Source: Desulfobacteria bacterium (lineage in GTDB: Bacteria > Desulfobacterota > Desulfobacteria > Desulfobacterales > C00003060). From it: a stretch of 35,264 bases of DNA. The stretch spans positions 1-35,264 of the forward strand of contig JAQYVR010000229.1 of the NCBI GenBank assembly GCA_030145395.1, given 5' to 3'. Shown here one piece after another: positions 15,321 through 24,087 of this stretch. The position numbers were made by a program, and so were the translations under genes. Each line of letters opens with the position of its first letter. Position 1 is the stretch's first letter. Below the pieces are notes generated by a model that did no database searches, was not told where the DNA came from, and saw only the letters and a program-made list of their open reading frames with translations.

Positions 15321-15340
15321 CATTTGTGTTAGAACAAATG
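15321..15340. other. Hairpin in the leader of the corrinoid operon
   Basis: CATTTGT (15321-15327) pairs perfectly with ACAAATG (15334-15340) around a 6-nt loop. It lies within the roughly 160-nt leader between the predicted transcription start and the first start codon. No riboswitch fold is recognised. Confidence 0.4.
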
Positions 15341-15380
15341 GTGTTAAAGTTATGTTAGCTGAAACTATTTGAATTGAAAC

Positions 15381-15409
15381 TGTATACTATAGTATTGACA
15401 GTTTGTCAA
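15381..15409 (-). promoter_or_regulatory. Strong sigma70 promoter of the mtt-like operon
   Basis: On the minus strand, TTGACA (15404-15409) is followed by a 17-base spacer and TATACA (15381-15386). This is a perfect -35 box, ideal spacing and a 4/6 -10 box. Transcription would begin near 15374 and read leftward into the reactivation and MttB genes. Confidence 0.7.
15385..15409. promoter_or_regulatory. Overlapping palindromes, candidate MarR operator
   Basis: TTGACA-GTT-TGTCAA (15395-15409) is a perfect 15-base dyad covering the -35 box, and TACTATAGTA (15385-15394) is a perfect 10-base palindrome lying mostly in the spacer. AT-rich dyads on promoters are typical MarR-family targets and a MarR gene ends about 130 bases away. 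Binding is inferred. Confidence 0.5.
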
Positions 15410-15536
15410 CCCTCTTACCCCCGACTCAAGTCCGGGTAGTAGTGTTAGAGGCGAACCAAACGTAACATGGGAGGATTTTTGGAAGAATTGCTTGCGCTCA
15501 GAAACGCGGCGAGTACCAACAGCATATCGCAGGGAG

Positions 15537-16028
15537 TCACTCGACTGGCAAGTCCTGCACGTCGAGCATCTGGGTGAGCGTGTTGAGGCCACGGACGATC
15601 TGCTCTGCCTCTTTTTTGGGAAGTTTTTTCAGGCCGTCCACGATCTTTTGTTGAATTGGAGGAGGTGCGTTTTTGGCAAGCCTGCGGCCCTCTTTTGTCA
15701 ACTGAATGTTGATTACCCTTCGGTCCGGAGAATTTCTCAGCCTCGTCACAAGTCCTTTCAGTTCGAGACGATCAATGATTCCAGTAAGCGTGCTCGACTT
15801 AACCATGATTATTCGGGCAATGTGGGAAGAAGGTAAAGGACCGTTTTCGTAAAGCGCGAGCAAGCAGTTAAGCTGGGGAGCGCTTACTTGGTAATGCTTG
15901 CTGAGTTCCTTGGTATAGAGCTCCCTCGCCTGCATGAGCCTGCGGATTTGGTAGACAATGTCTCTTACCAAATCATGCGGGGTGCCGGGACGACTATTGT
16001 GGGGTGCGGTTTGTTTATGTTTTGACAT
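15537..16028 (-). CDS. MarR-family transcriptional regulator
   Basis: DNA-binding regulator of 163 residues. The winged helix-turn-helix is clear: SAPQLNCLLALYENGPL (49-65), the recognition region MVKSSTLTGIIDRLELKGLV (75-94), and a wing with NSPDRRVINIQLTKEG (99-114). Flanking N- and C-terminal helices would form the dimer. ATG 16028 is chosen because the domain begins shortly after and GGGAAAG lies upstream; an upstream in-frame extension to 16238 has no family support. The gene sits between the corrinoid operon, in the same direction, and the divergent ABC importer, so it probably controls one or both in response to the imported amine. The nearby palindromes at 15385-15409 fit as its operator. 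Confidence 0.88.
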   Translation of the reverse strand: MSKHKQTAPHNSRPGTPHDLVRDIVYQIRRLMQARELYTKELSKHYQVSAPQLNCLLALYENGPLPSSHIARIIMVKSSTLTGIIDRLELKGLVTRLRNSPDRRVINIQLTKEGRRLAKNAPPPIQQKIVDGLKKLPKKEAEQIVRGLNTLTQMLDVQDLPVE

Positions 16029-16236
16029 TGAGTCTTTCCCATGCAAGAAAGATTTCAGTTGAAATATTCGGTTAATATAACTAATTAGCATGGAAGAATT
16101 ATAGGAGCAACAGAATTCTTGAATCCAGCTGCTTGGCCACAGGACGTATGGCCAAGAAGTTCTTGTTGTCATAACATGTTGAATATGTGACATATATGAC
16201 TTGATGTGTCCCCTTTGCTCAACCGGATGGACATTC
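16029..16236. promoter_or_regulatory. Divergent control region between marR-type gene and ABC importer
   Basis: This 208-base divergent spacer holds the palindrome CTAATTAG (16081-16088) beside the AT-rich GGTTAATATAA, and a 7-bp hairpin CTTGGCC/GGCCAAG (16132-16138 with 16150-16156). I cannot fix a convincing -35/-10 pair for either direction. It is the likely site of shared regulation. Confidence 0.4.
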
Positions 16237-16899
16237 ATGTTAGAAGCCTATCAATTTGCAGGTCAGCATTTGGACTTGGTCGCAAAGTGGGCCGTTGAGC
16301 ACCTCTTGATCAGTGGAGTTGCCATCGGGACTGCAGCCGTTATTGGCATTGTGTTTGCGATATTCATGTCAGGGCAAGAAAGAGAACGGGTTGCCGATCT
16401 GGTGCTTTACTTTGCCGAGATTATGATGACTGTTCCAAGCCTGGCTCTCTTTGGGCTGCTTATGCTCCTGCTCGGCCGTATGGGGCTGAGCGCTATTGGC
16501 TTCCTTCCCGCTGTTGTGACACTGATTGTCTACGGTCAGTTACCAATACTGCGAAATACCTACATAGCTCTCCGCCAGGTTGACCCTGAGTTGATCGAGG
16601 CCGGTAGAGGTATGGGGATGAGCGAACGGCAGGTGCTTTTCAAGATCAAGCTGCCAATGGCCCTTCCTGTCATATTCGCCGGCTTGAGAAACGCCATGGT
16701 GCTCATCATTGGGATTGCCACGATCGCCGCCCTGTTTGGTGCTGGGGGATTTGGAGTACCTATATTTCGCGGACTGAGAAACGCAAGAATGGATTTGATT
16801 ATCATCGGAGGCGTGTCTGTCTCGGTGCTCGCCTTGCTGGTCGATGGTTCTATGGCCTTATTGGAACGCTTCGTCACATCCAAAGGACTGACAAGATAA
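16237..16899 (+). CDS. Quaternary-amine ABC importer permease 1 (OpuCB-like)
   Basis: Inner-membrane permease of the OpuC/ProW family for glycine betaine, choline, carnitine or related osmoprotectants; 220 residues, about six hydrophobic helices. The EAA loop that docks the ATPase is visible as DPELIEAGRGMGMSERQVLF, and the family motif VPSLALFGLLM precedes it. ATG 16237 is used because residues before it (from TTG 16201) are not typical. It is the first gene of a four-gene importer operon and is followed after 7 bases by the ATPase gene. The context with MttB demethylases supports a betaine-type substrate used as a carbon or methyl source. Confidence 0.9.
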   Translation: MLEAYQFAGQHLDLVAKWAVEHLLISGVAIGTAAVIGIVFAIFMSGQERERVADLVLYFAEIMMTVPSLALFGLLMLLLGRMGLSAIGFLPAVVTLIVYGQLPILRNTYIALRQVDPELIEAGRGMGMSERQVLFKIKLPMALPVIFAGLRNAMVLIIGIATIAALFGAGGFGVPIFRGLRNARMDLIIIGGVSVSVLALLVDGSMALLERFVTSKGLTR

Positions 16900-16906
16900 G
16901 CTGCCA

Positions 16907-18022
16907 ATGATAAAACTGGAGAGAGTAACCAAGATTTATCCTGACGGCACAAAGGCAGTCAGGGAGGTTAGCCTTGATGTCAAAAGAGGAGAGCTGTGCG
17001 TGCTGTTGGGACCTTCAGGTTGCGGGAAAACGACCACGATGAAGATGATCAATCGACTGATCCCCTTAACCAGCGGAAAGATATACGTGAATGGCGTGGA
17101 CCATGTCAGCGTTAACGAGAACGAGCTACGCAGGAATATCGGCTATGCCATCCAGGAAGTTGGGCTTTTCCCTCACATGACCGTGGCTGAGAACATAACC
17201 ACCGTCCCCGCCCTCAAGGGTTGGACAAAAGCTGACCGAACCAAGCGCGTCCTTGAACTTCTGCGACTTTTGAGAATGCCCCCTGATGAATTCATAAACA
17301 AGTATCCTAAAGAGCTGTCCGGCGGACAGCGTCAGCGGATAGGGATAGCCAGAGCACTCGGCGCCGATCCTCCAATTCTCCTCATGGATGAGCCCTTTGG
17401 AGCTATCGATCCGGTTACCCGAATCGATTTACAGAACGAATTCTTGAGGATCCAGAAGGAACTCAATAAGACCATCATATTTGTGACCCATGACATTTAT
17501 GAAGCCGTCAAGATGGCTGACAGCATAGCCTTGATGAAAGAAGGTCAGCTTGTGCAACACTCCTCACCTGCCGATCTCCTTTACAGGCCGAAGAACAGGT
17601 TTGCAGAAGACTTTGTTGGTTCCGATCGTGGACTGAAAGGCCTGCAACTAATCCGTGCGAGGGAGGCCATGTGGGACTCCCCCGCGACCGTTACACTTGA
17701 CGCAGGTGTCGAGTCTGTTCGGAAACAGATGGAGGAAGAAGGAATCGATTGGCTGGCGGTCATTAGCGACGACAGAAAGTTCTTGGGATGGGTTATTAGC
17801 TCGCATTTGGTCAAAGGCCACACCGTTAGCCAGATCATCACTGTGTCGTCAAACTGGGTTACTGGTGATGCTGTTCTGAGTGAAGCCCTTTCTCAGATGT
17901 TAATCAGTGGTCTGAAGGTGCTTGCTGTTGTCGACCAGCATGAGCGGTTGGAAGGTGTCTTGACCTTTGAGGGTGTTCAGACAGCATTGAGAAAAGCCGT
18001 CCACAAGGAAAGCACTGAATGA
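16907..18022 (+). CDS. Quaternary-amine ABC importer ATPase with CBS domains (OpuCA/ProV-like)
   Basis: Cytosolic ATP-binding subunit, 371 residues. Walker A is GPSGCGKTT (35-43), the signature LSGGQRQRIGIARAL (137-151), Walker B ILLMDEPFGAID (157-168), and the switch histidine is in FVTHDIYEA. The C-terminal part from about residue 245 is a tandem CBS region (ATVTLDAGVESVRKQMEEEG and the later DAVLSEALSQMLISGLKVL), which in OpuA/OpuC senses ionic strength or cyclic di-AMP. The stop overlaps the next start as ATGA, implying translational coupling. Confidence 0.95.
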   Translation: MIKLERVTKIYPDGTKAVREVSLDVKRGELCVLLGPSGCGKTTTMKMINRLIPLTSGKIYVNGVDHVSVNENELRRNIGYAIQEVGLFPHMTVAENITTVPALKGWTKADRTKRVLELLRLLRMPPDEFINKYPKELSGGQRQRIGIARALGADPPILLMDEPFGAIDPVTRIDLQNEFLRIQKELNKTIIFVTHDIYEAVKMADSIALMKEGQLVQHSSPADLLYRPKNRFAEDFVGSDRGLKGLQLIRAREAMWDSPATVTLDAGVESVRKQMEEEGIDWLAVISDDRKFLGWVISSHLVKGHTVSQIITVSSNWVTGDAVLSEALSQMLISGLKVLAVVDQHERLEGVLTFEGVQTALRKAVHKESTE

Positions 18023-18735
18023 GACATCGCGGCGCTCTGGTATGTCTTTTGGCGATTCTAATCGGGGTAACTGTCTGGGTAACAAGCCTGGGCAAGGTAG
18101 GGATCTATAGTACCTTCACCTACGGTGATCTGTTTTACAACGCATGGGCTCACCTGGAGATGGTCTTCATAGCCGTATGCATAGCAACTGCTATTGGTGT
18201 ACCTTTGGGCATTCTGGTCACTCGACCGGGCCTCCACAAGCTGGCCACCCCTGTCATTGGTGGGGCCAGCGTAGGTCAGACAATACCTAGTCTCGCCGTC
18301 ATTGCCATCATGGCCCCGATCTTGGGCTTTGGCTTACGGTCAGCAATCGTGGCGCTGGTGATCTACGGAATTCTTCCCATAATACGCAACGCTTATGCAA
18401 GTATCAGAAACATCGATCCTGCCGTGGTGGAAGCTGCCAAGGGTATGGGATTGAACAGACTCCAAATCGCCCGGAGGATAGAACTCCCCTTGGCTAGACC
18501 AGTAATAATGGCTGGCATCAGAATCTCTACTGTTATCACGGTGGGAACCGCGGAACTTGCGGTTCTTGTGGGCGGAGCAGGGCTAGGCAAAATAACGTTG
18601 ACAGGGGTTTTCGCGCGTGAAGTTCTGATTATCCTCCAGGGAGCGGCGCCTACAGCTGCCATGGCAATTACATTAGGATTCCTCTTGGAGTGCATGGAGA
18701 AATGGATGACTCCACGGGGCCTGAGGACAAACTGA
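18019..18735 (+). CDS. Quaternary-amine ABC importer permease 2 (OpuCD-like)
   Basis: Second inner-membrane permease, 238 residues, with an N-terminal helix (ALVCLLAILIGVTVWVT) and five or six further helices. The EAA loop is DPAVVEAAKGMGLNRLQIAR, homologous to that of the first permease, and TIPSLAVIAIMAP corresponds to VPSLALFGLLM there. The two permeases probably form a heterodimeric channel. It starts inside the ATPase stop codon (ATGA) and is followed by the binding-protein gene 19 bases downstream. Confidence 0.92.
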   Translation: MRHRGALVCLLAILIGVTVWVTSLGKVGIYSTFTYGDLFYNAWAHLEMVFIAVCIATAIGVPLGILVTRPGLHKLATPVIGGASVGQTIPSLAVIAIMAPILGFGLRSAIVALVIYGILPIIRNAYASIRNIDPAVVEAAKGMGLNRLQIARRIELPLARPVIMAGIRISTVITVGTAELAVLVGGAGLGKITLTGVFAREVLIILQGAAPTAAMAITLGFLLECMEKWMTPRGLRTN

Positions 18736-18754
18736 GTTGTTGAGGAGGCAAATA

Positions 18755-19714
18755 ATGGACAGAAGCAGGTGGATCAAGGTCGTTGTACTCGTTGCGCTTG
18801 TCCTCGTAATGTATAGACCGCCATATATAGAGGCGGCTGCAAAGCACATTGTCGTAGGTAACAAGAACTTCACCGAACAATACATCATAGGTCAGCTGAT
18901 AAAGCAGGTCTTGGAAGATCGGGGGTTCAATGTTGAATTGAAATCCGATCTCACCTCTATGGCTCTGAGGGCGGGCATGGAATTCGGTGATATTGACATC
19001 TGCGCTGACTATACAGGAACGGCTTGGATGGTTCACCTCAAACATAAGTACAAACCGGGGACGGGTCATGCAGAGTTGTACAAGCTCGTCAAAAGCGAGG
19101 ATGAGAAGAAAGGGTTTGTCTGGTTGAATCCAATCTGGAACAACAACACTTATGCCTTGGCATCCTGGTCTGAATTTGCCAGGAAATACCGTTTGGAAAC
19201 ATTATCCGAACTGGCACAGCTTTACCAAAAAAAACCCGGAAAGATCACAACCTTTGTCAACTTCGAATTCTCTGTTCGCCCGGACGGCCTCCCGTCTTTA
19301 CAGAACTTCTACAACTTTGTGGTTGCAAAGGATAGTCTAAAGACTGGGACGCCCGGTGTTGCACTGATCGCCTTAAAAGCCCATCAGACGCAGGTGGCCA
19401 TGGTTTTTGGCACGGATGCCTCCATAGCAAAGTATGGCTGGCACGTATATTCAGACGACAGATCATTCTTCCCGCCTTACGACTTAACCCCTTACGTCCG
19501 CAAGCAAGTTCTTGATAAGCATCCTGAGATTGCACACGCCCTTAACGAGCTTGTGGGAACGTTTCCAGGTGGAGGCCAAGACGCTACACCACAGGTCGTG
19601 TCTGAATGTCAAAAGACATGGCAGGGACTCAATTCGAGGGTGGACATCGACATGATGGAACCAGAGGAAGTCGCCTTAGAATATCTCGTTAGACATCGCC
19701 TTGTTAAAAGATGA
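18755..19714 (+). CDS. Quaternary-amine ABC importer periplasmic binding protein (OpuCC/ProX-like)
   Basis: Periplasmic substrate-binding protein, 319 residues. A signal peptide (RWIKVVVLVALVLVMY, then RPPYIEA) ends at a signal peptidase I-like site before AAKH. There is no lipobox cysteine, so it should be soluble in the periplasm, as in Gram-negative cells. The OpuC-type hallmarks NKNFTEQYIIGQL and DYTGTAW follow, with several Tyr and Trp residues that could form an aromatic cage for a quaternary ammonium group. ATG 18755 has a perfect GAGGAGG six bases upstream; TTG 18737 is rejected. The substrate is most likely a betaine, but choline or carnitine cannot be excluded. Confidence 0.92.
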   Translation: MDRSRWIKVVVLVALVLVMYRPPYIEAAAKHIVVGNKNFTEQYIIGQLIKQVLEDRGFNVELKSDLTSMALRAGMEFGDIDICADYTGTAWMVHLKHKYKPGTGHAELYKLVKSEDEKKGFVWLNPIWNNNTYALASWSEFARKYRLETLSELAQLYQKKPGKITTFVNFEFSVRPDGLPSLQNFYNFVVAKDSLKTGTPGVALIALKAHQTQVAMVFGTDASIAKYGWHVYSDDRSFFPPYDLTPYVRKQVLDKHPEIAHALNELVGTFPGGGQDATPQVVSECQKTWQGLNSRVDIDMMEPEEVALEYLVRHRLVKR

Positions 19715-19802
19715 GTCAATGCTTGCAAATTTCATTTAAGAACACCTTGCCGGAATTCTCATCCATCAAGACATGAAAACCATATCGAAATCGGCTTGGG
19801 GA

Positions 19803-19843
19803 CGAAAAACGGGCTTTTTCGGGTATGTCTCGACTCAAGACAT
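19803..19843. other. Hairpins downstream of the importer operon
   Basis: CGAAAAA/TTTTTCG (19803-19809 with 19815-19821) and ATGTCT/AGACAT (19825-19830 with 19838-19843) are adjacent perfect stems about 90-130 bases after the importer stop codon. They may terminate or protect that transcript, but lack a canonical T-tract. Confidence 0.35.
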
Positions 19844-19891
19844 CCTTACATAATCGTAGATATTGGATGGCGATGATTTCTCAACTTGAAC

Positions 19892-19922
19892 AAAAAAAAG
19901 AGGCTGAACTATCAGCCTCTTT
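19892..19922 (-). terminator. Rho-independent terminator of the ribosomal-protein operon
   Basis: A perfect 11-bp stem (19897-19907 with 19912-19922) with a 4-nt loop is followed, reading leftward, by an uninterrupted run of eight T residues (A at 19892-19899 on the plus strand; the first three pair within the stem). It lies 51 bases beyond the rplQ stop. On the plus strand it also has TTTCTCTT after the stem and may act weakly for the importer operon. Confidence 0.88.
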
Positions 19923-19973
19923 CTCTTATCTGCCACAACGCGACGGAAAGCCTAAGGGCTTCTGAGGCGTTGT

Positions 19974-20588
19974 CTATTCTTTGTCCTCATCCTCTTTTGG
20001 CGCGGGTTCCGGGGCTTCTGTAATTTTGGTCTTTTTCCCCTTTGCTTTTTTCTGCGGTTCGGCTTCTGACTCAGAAGCTGCCTCTTTCGCCTTTTCAGAA
20101 GCCGCTTTCTCTACTACCTTATCCTCAGTTTCAACCTTCTTAGGCTTTGCTTTTGCGGGTGCTTTCTTTGTGGCTTTTTCCGCAGCCTTTTTGGTCGCTT
20201 TGGTCTTTTTCTTCTTCGGCTCTTTCTTTTCTTTTGGTGCGAGAAGCTCTACCAATGAAATAGGGGCTGCATCTCCACGCCGCCGGCCTATTTTAACTAC
20301 ATTAGTGTAACCTCCGACTCTGTCACCAAAACGATCAGCGGCTTCTTCAAAAAGCTTATGTACCACTGTCTTGTCTCTCATGACCGCCAGCGCCTGCCGT
20401 CGTGCATGGAGATCACCTCTTTTGGCCAAGGTAACCATACGGTCAGCCCAGCGTCTCAACTCCTTGGCCTTGGCATCCGTTGTCTGAATCCGGCCATGTT
20501 CGAAAAGGGAGGTCACCATGTTACGAAACATAGCATTTCGATGGCTTCCTGTACGGTTCAGTTTTTTCCCTGCTTTTCGGTGTCTCAT
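19974..20588 (-). CDS. rplQ: Ribosomal protein L17 with long charged C-terminal tail
   Basis: 50S subunit protein. Residues 1-117 are a complete bacterial L17 ([20 protein letters not shown], then [20 protein letters not shown]). Residues 118-204 are an extra tail of 87 residues: first Lys/Ala-rich, then Glu-rich (ending [11 protein letters not shown]), low complexity and probably disordered. Typical L17 is about 115-130 residues. The ATG overlaps the rpoA stop (ATGA), and the gene is last in the operon before the terminator. Confidence 0.96.
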   Translation of the reverse strand: MRHRKAGKKLNRTGSHRNAMFRNMVTSLFEHGRIQTTDAKAKELRRWADRMVTLAKRGDLHARRQALAVMRDKTVVHKLFEEAADRFGDRVGGYTNVVKIGRRRGDAAPISLVELLAPKEKKEPKKKKTKATKKAAEKATKKAPAKAKPKKVETEDKVVEKAASEKAKEAASESEAEPQKKAKGKKTKITEAPEPAPKEDEDKE

Positions 20589-21613
20589 GTATCGTTGCTT
20601 TCTTCCTGACTGTCTTCCTCGGGTTGGACAAAGTTCTCAAGTTTCATGCCAAGGGTCAGCCCCATTTCGGTCAGGACCTCCTTAATTTCATTGAGTGATT
20701 TCCTGCCAAAATTCTTGGTTTTGAGCATCTCGGCCTCGGTCTTCTGCACCAATTCCCCGATATATCGTATATTCGCATTCTTTAAGCAGTTGGCAGAGCG
20801 AACCGAAAGTTCCAGCTCCTCAACGCTACGATAAAGGTTTTCATTCAGGGGTTTTTCCTCTGGTTCTCGCCCTTCAGGTTCAGGCTCAGGCTCTGCTCGT
20901 TCATCAAAGTTGATAAATATGTTCATCTGTTCTTTGAGTATCTTCGCAGCATATGCCACGGCGTCTTCCGGCAAAACGCTGGCATCAGTCCATATCTCAA
21001 GGGTGAGTTTATCATAATCCGTCCTCTGACCAACCCGGGCATGTCCGACCACGTAGTTAACCCGCTTGATGGGTGAAAACACGGCATCTATGGGTATAGT
21101 GCCAACGGGGTCGGTTTCTCCCTTGTTCATGTCGGCCGACACATAACCCTTGCCAACCTTGGCAGTCATTGTCATATCCAGTTTGGCGTTCCCTTCAAGG
21201 GTCGCAATATGAAGATCCTGGTTTAGTATCTCAAAATCACCATCTGAGGTTATATCTCCTGCCTTAACCTCACATTTCCCCGAGGCTTCGATCCGGAACT
21301 CCCTCGGCCCTGAATCGGGCATTCGGAGGCGGACTTCTTTGAGATTCAACATAACCTCGGATACGTCCTCGAGCACGCCAGGTATAGACGTAAACTCGTG
21401 CATGACATTTTCTATCTTTACTGAGATAATGGCAGCCCCATGAAGTGAGGAAAGGAGGATTCTACGGAGCGCATTGCCTAGGGTAATGCCGAAACCCCGT
21501 TCCAACGGCTGACACACGAATTTTGCATAGGACGGCGTATTGCCAGCGATATCCACGCTACCAGGTCTGATCATCTCACGCCAGTTCAAGTACATGAGTT
21601 CATTTGAGGGCAT
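20585..21613 (-). CDS. rpoA: DNA-directed RNA polymerase subunit alpha
   Basis: Alpha subunit of RNA polymerase, 342 residues. The N-terminal dimerisation domain has [20 protein letters not shown], and the C-terminal domain that contacts UP-element DNA and activators has [20 protein letters not shown] with the equivalent of E. coli Arg265. The two are joined by an acidic, proline-containing linker ([17 protein letters not shown]), a little longer than average. It is translationally coupled to rplQ. ATG 21613 follows GGAGA. Confidence 0.97.
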   Translation of the reverse strand: MPSNELMYLNWREMIRPGSVDIAGNTPSYAKFVCQPLERGFGITLGNALRRILLSSLHGAAIISVKIENVMHEFTSIPGVLEDVSEVMLNLKEVRLRMPDSGPREFRIEASGKCEVKAGDITSDGDFEILNQDLHIATLEGNAKLDMTMTAKVGKGYVSADMNKGETDPVGTIPIDAVFSPIKRVNYVVGHARVGQRTDYDKLTLEIWTDASVLPEDAVAYAAKILKEQMNIFINFDERAEPEPEPEGREPEEKPLNENLYRSVEELELSVRSANCLKNANIRYIGELVQKTEAEMLKTKNFGRKSLNEIKEVLTEMGLTLGMKLENFVQPEEDSQEESNDT

Positions 21614-21678
21614 ACTTAATCTCCGAATTTGCTTTGTGTTAACATAGGGTATGAATCGGTATTGCGTGCCTCATCCCA

Positions 21679-22305
21679 CTATTTAGAATAAAGCTCAACG
21701 ATCAATTGCTCCTGAATCGGCATTGTCAATTCTTCCCGCGTGGGGTAAGCCTTGACCGTTCCCTTGAAATGTTGCTTTGAAAGTTCAAGCCACGCGGGAA
21801 TACCGCGTCGCACCACAGCATCCATGGCATCGGAAATGACGGCCAGTTTTTGACTCTTTTCCCGGACCTCTATAAGGTCACCTACTTTTGCCAGATAAGA
21901 CGGAATGTTCATCTTTGTGCCATTGACCGTGAAGTGGTTGTGACGCACAAACTGCCTGGCCTGTGCCCGGGAATTAGCGAATCCCAAACGATAGGCTACA
22001 TTGTCCAGACGGCGTTCCAGAAATATCAAGAGGTTAGTACCTGTTATGCCCCTGGCACGTTCCGCTCTGCTGAACGAACCATGAAACTGACCTTCCAGCA
22101 AACCATACATACGCTTGACTTTCTGCTTCTCCCGAAGTTGGATGCCGTAGTCCGAGAACTTCCGCCGTCGCTGCCCGTGCTGGCCTGGGGGATAACCTCT
22201 GCGGTCAAAGCCACATTTGTCAGAATAACATCGGTCTCCCTTAAGAAACATCTTCAGGTTTTCGCGTCGGCACAGCCTGCACACGGAACCGGTATGTCGT
22301 GCCAA
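21679..22305 (-). CDS. rpsD: Ribosomal protein S4
   Basis: 30S assembly protein and fidelity factor, 208 residues. The start is TTG at 22305: a strong AGGAGGA lies five bases upstream and the protein then begins [15 protein letters not shown], as in other S4 proteins. The longer frame from 22353 overlaps rpsK and has no family support. Four cysteines (CRLC, then C and C in RCYSDKCGF) form the zinc-binding version of the N-terminal domain. The S4 RNA-binding domain is at [20 protein letters not shown]. Confidence 0.97.
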   Translation of the reverse strand: MARHTGSVCRLCRRENLKMFLKGDRCYSDKCGFDRRGYPPGQHGQRRRKFSDYGIQLREKQKVKRMYGLLEGQFHGSFSRAERARGITGTNLLIFLERRLDNVAYRLGFANSRAQARQFVRHNHFTVNGTKMNIPSYLAKVGDLIEVREKSQKLAVISDAMDAVVRRGIPAWLELSKQHFKGTVKAYPTREELTMPIQEQLIVELYSK

Positions 22306-22318
22306 AATACTCCTCCTT

Positions 22319-22702
22319 TCACACCCTGCGCCGCTTGGGTGGGCGACACCCATTGTGCGGAATGGGGGTTACGTCTTTGATCAAAACGACATTAAATCCT
22401 GTTGCCTGAAGGGCGCGCAAAGCAGCCTCCCGGCCGGCCCCCGGGCCTTTTACATAGACCTCAACGTTTCTCATCCCGTGCTCCATGGCCTTCTTGGCGG
22501 CATCCTCCGCTGCTAGCTGAGCAGCAAAAGGAGTACTTTTCCGCGAACCCTTGAAACCCTGGGTCCCAGCACTCGACCATGCCACCACATTACCTACGGG
22601 ATCAGTGATGGTCACGATAGTATTGTTAAAGGTAGACTGAACATGGGCTATCCCGTTAAGGATGTGCTTCTTTTCTTTTTTCTTTCGAGAGGGCTTTGCC
22701 AT
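22319..22702 (-). CDS. rpsK: Ribosomal protein S11
   Basis: 30S platform protein, 127 residues, with [18 protein letters not shown] near the N terminus and the C-terminal signature [23 protein letters not shown] 22702 gives [12 protein letters not shown], as in the family; the frame is open for a further 47 codons upstream into rpsM, which is a shadow. AGGAGG lies 14 bases upstream, somewhat farther than usual. Confidence 0.97.
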   Translation of the reverse strand: MAKPSRKKKEKKHILNGIAHVQSTFNNTIVTITDPVGNVVAWSSAGTQGFKGSRKSTPFAAQLAAEDAAKKAMEHGMRNVEVYVKGPGAGREAALRALQATGFNVVLIKDVTPIPHNGCRPPKRRRV

Positions 22703-22721
22703 GGCGTATGTATTTGCCTCC

Positions 22722-23093
22722 TTATTTCTTTCTCCTGCCTGCGACAGTACGACGTGGTCCCTTACGGGTCCTGGCGTTGGTGCTCGTTCGCTGGCCTCGA
22801 ACCGGGAGTGACTTTCGGTGCCTGAGACCGCGGTAGCACCCAAGTTCCATGAGTCGTTTTATGTCCATAGAAATTTCGGTGCGAAGCTCTCCTTCAACTT
22901 TGCACTTGCTATCAATGATCTTACGGATGGCCGTGACCTGGTCTTCTCTTAAATGATCTGTATTAGTATCAAGGTCTACACCGGCCTCATGTAATATCTT
23001 CTTCGATGTATTGCGTCCAATCCCGTAAATATAAGTCAGACCTATCTCGACCCGTTTATTTCTAGGCAAGTCAACGCCTGCAATCCGTGCCAA
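22722..23093 (-). CDS. rpsM: Ribosomal protein S13
   Basis: 30S head protein contacting the P-site tRNA and 50S bridges, 123 residues, beginning [20 protein letters not shown] after a TTG start and ending with the basic tail [16 protein letters not shown]. The TTG at 23093 is preceded by GGGAGG; no in-frame ATG is close. It lies between rpmJ and rpsK as usual for this cluster. Confidence 0.97.
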   Translation of the reverse strand: MARIAGVDLPRNKRVEIGLTYIYGIGRNTSKKILHEAGVDLDTNTDHLREDQVTAIRKIIDSKCKVEGELRTEISMDIKRLMELGCYRGLRHRKSLPVRGQRTSTNARTRKGPRRTVAGRRKK

Positions 23094-23179
23094 ATCATTT
23101 ACCTCCCTGTGCTTTCGTTATGGGTTTCTTCGTTAACCGGTTTACGATTTCAATCCGAAAACCGCATTCCGTGTTTGAT

Positions 23180-23293
23180 TTAACCTTGCCTTTGCTTATG
23201 TCTTTTGTTCTCGCAAATCACTCTTACTACCCGCTTGCGACGAACAATCTTGCACTTGGTGCATATCTTCTTTACTGACGACCTTACTTTCAT
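23180..23293 (-). CDS. rpmJ: Ribosomal protein L36 (zinc-ribbon type)
   Basis: 50S protein of 37 residues, [20 protein letters not shown] through [17 protein letters not shown]. The zinc ligands C11, C14, C27 and H32 are all present, so this is the zinc-binding paralogue. ATG 23293 follows GAGGAAAAG. It lies in the usual place between map and rpsM; no infA gene lies beside it. Confidence 0.95.
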   Translation of the reverse strand: MKVRSSVKKICTKCKIVRRKRVVRVICENKRHKQRQG

Positions 23294-23327
23294 CTTTTCC
23301 TCACTGGGTCGGTTCTTTTTGGAGCAC

Positions 23328-24086
23328 TTACTGGCTCCCGTTGGCAGCACTCAGAATGACCGGTCCTTCTTCTGTTATTGCGACGGTATGTTCGAAATGG
23401 GCAGACAGACTCCCATCTTTTGTCACTGTTGTCCATCCATCGTCGAGGGTCTTTACCTCATAACCGCCAGCATTCACCATCGGCTCAATAGCGATGACCA
23501 TGCCGGGCTTCAAGCGAATCCCCAGGCCCGGTTTACCATAGTTAGGTACCTGAGGGTCCTCATGCAAAGCCTTCCCTATGCCATGTCCCACAAATTGCCT
23601 GACAACTGAGAACCCGACTGCCTCAGCCCGGCTCTGTATAGCGTGAGAAATATCAGACAAACGCTTACCTGGTGCTGCCTGCTCAATGCCCGAGAAAAGG
23701 GCCTCTTTAGTGGTCGCCATCAGCTGCTGCGCAACCGGAGATACCTTGCCCACAGGAACGGTAATGGCCGCATCTCCATAATATCCTTGATAAGAAATGC
23801 CGAAATCCATGCTAAGTATATCCCCCTCCTTAAGGGGATGCTTGGATGGAAAACCGTGGACAACCTGCTGATTCACTGATGCACACAGGCTATATGGATA
23901 GCCTCGATATCCCTTAAAAGCAGGCTTAGCATCGCTATCAAGGGCAAGTTCCTCGGAAATCTGGTCTAGTTCCATTGTATTGGTGCCAGGTTCTACTTCT
24001 TGCTGCAGGATTTCAAGAATCTCTGCAACTATGACATTGCTCTGTCGGATTTTTTCAATCTCATTTGGAGACTTCAAGATGACCAT
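23328..24086 (-). CDS. map: Methionine aminopeptidase type I
   Basis: Removes the initiator methionine from nascent proteins; 252 residues. Metal ligands are visible in order: Asp in SMDFGISY, Asp in YGDAAITVP, His in [13 protein letters not shown], Glu in IAIEPMV and Glu near [13 protein letters not shown] 24086 starts [16 protein letters not shown], the normal family beginning, and follows directly on secY; the upstream ATG at 24110 would overlap secY by 23 bases. It lacks an N-terminal zinc-finger extension. Confidence 0.96.
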   Translation of the reverse strand: MVILKSPNEIEKIRQSNVIVAEILEILQQEVEPGTNTMELDQISEELALDSDAKPAFKGYRGYPYSLCASVNQQVVHGFPSKHPLKEGDILSMDFGISYQGYYGDAAITVPVGKVSPVAQQLMATTKEALFSGIEQAAPGKRLSDISHAIQSRAEAVGFSVVRQFVGHGIGKALHEDPQVPNYGKPGLGIRLKPGMVIAIEPMVNAGGYEVKTLDDGWTTVTKDGSLSAHFEHTVAITEEGPVILSAANGSQ

Positions 24087-24087
24087 G

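Noticed and set aside
21850-22380. Plus-strand open frame of 176 codons opposite rpsD
   Set aside because: Antisense to a conserved ribosomal gene and without recognisable motifs.
23094-23327. infA near rpmJ, and adk between secY and map
   Set aside because: Neither gene is present: only rpmJ fits between map and rpsM, and map follows secY directly. Their absence from this cluster is common in bacteria and not remarkable.
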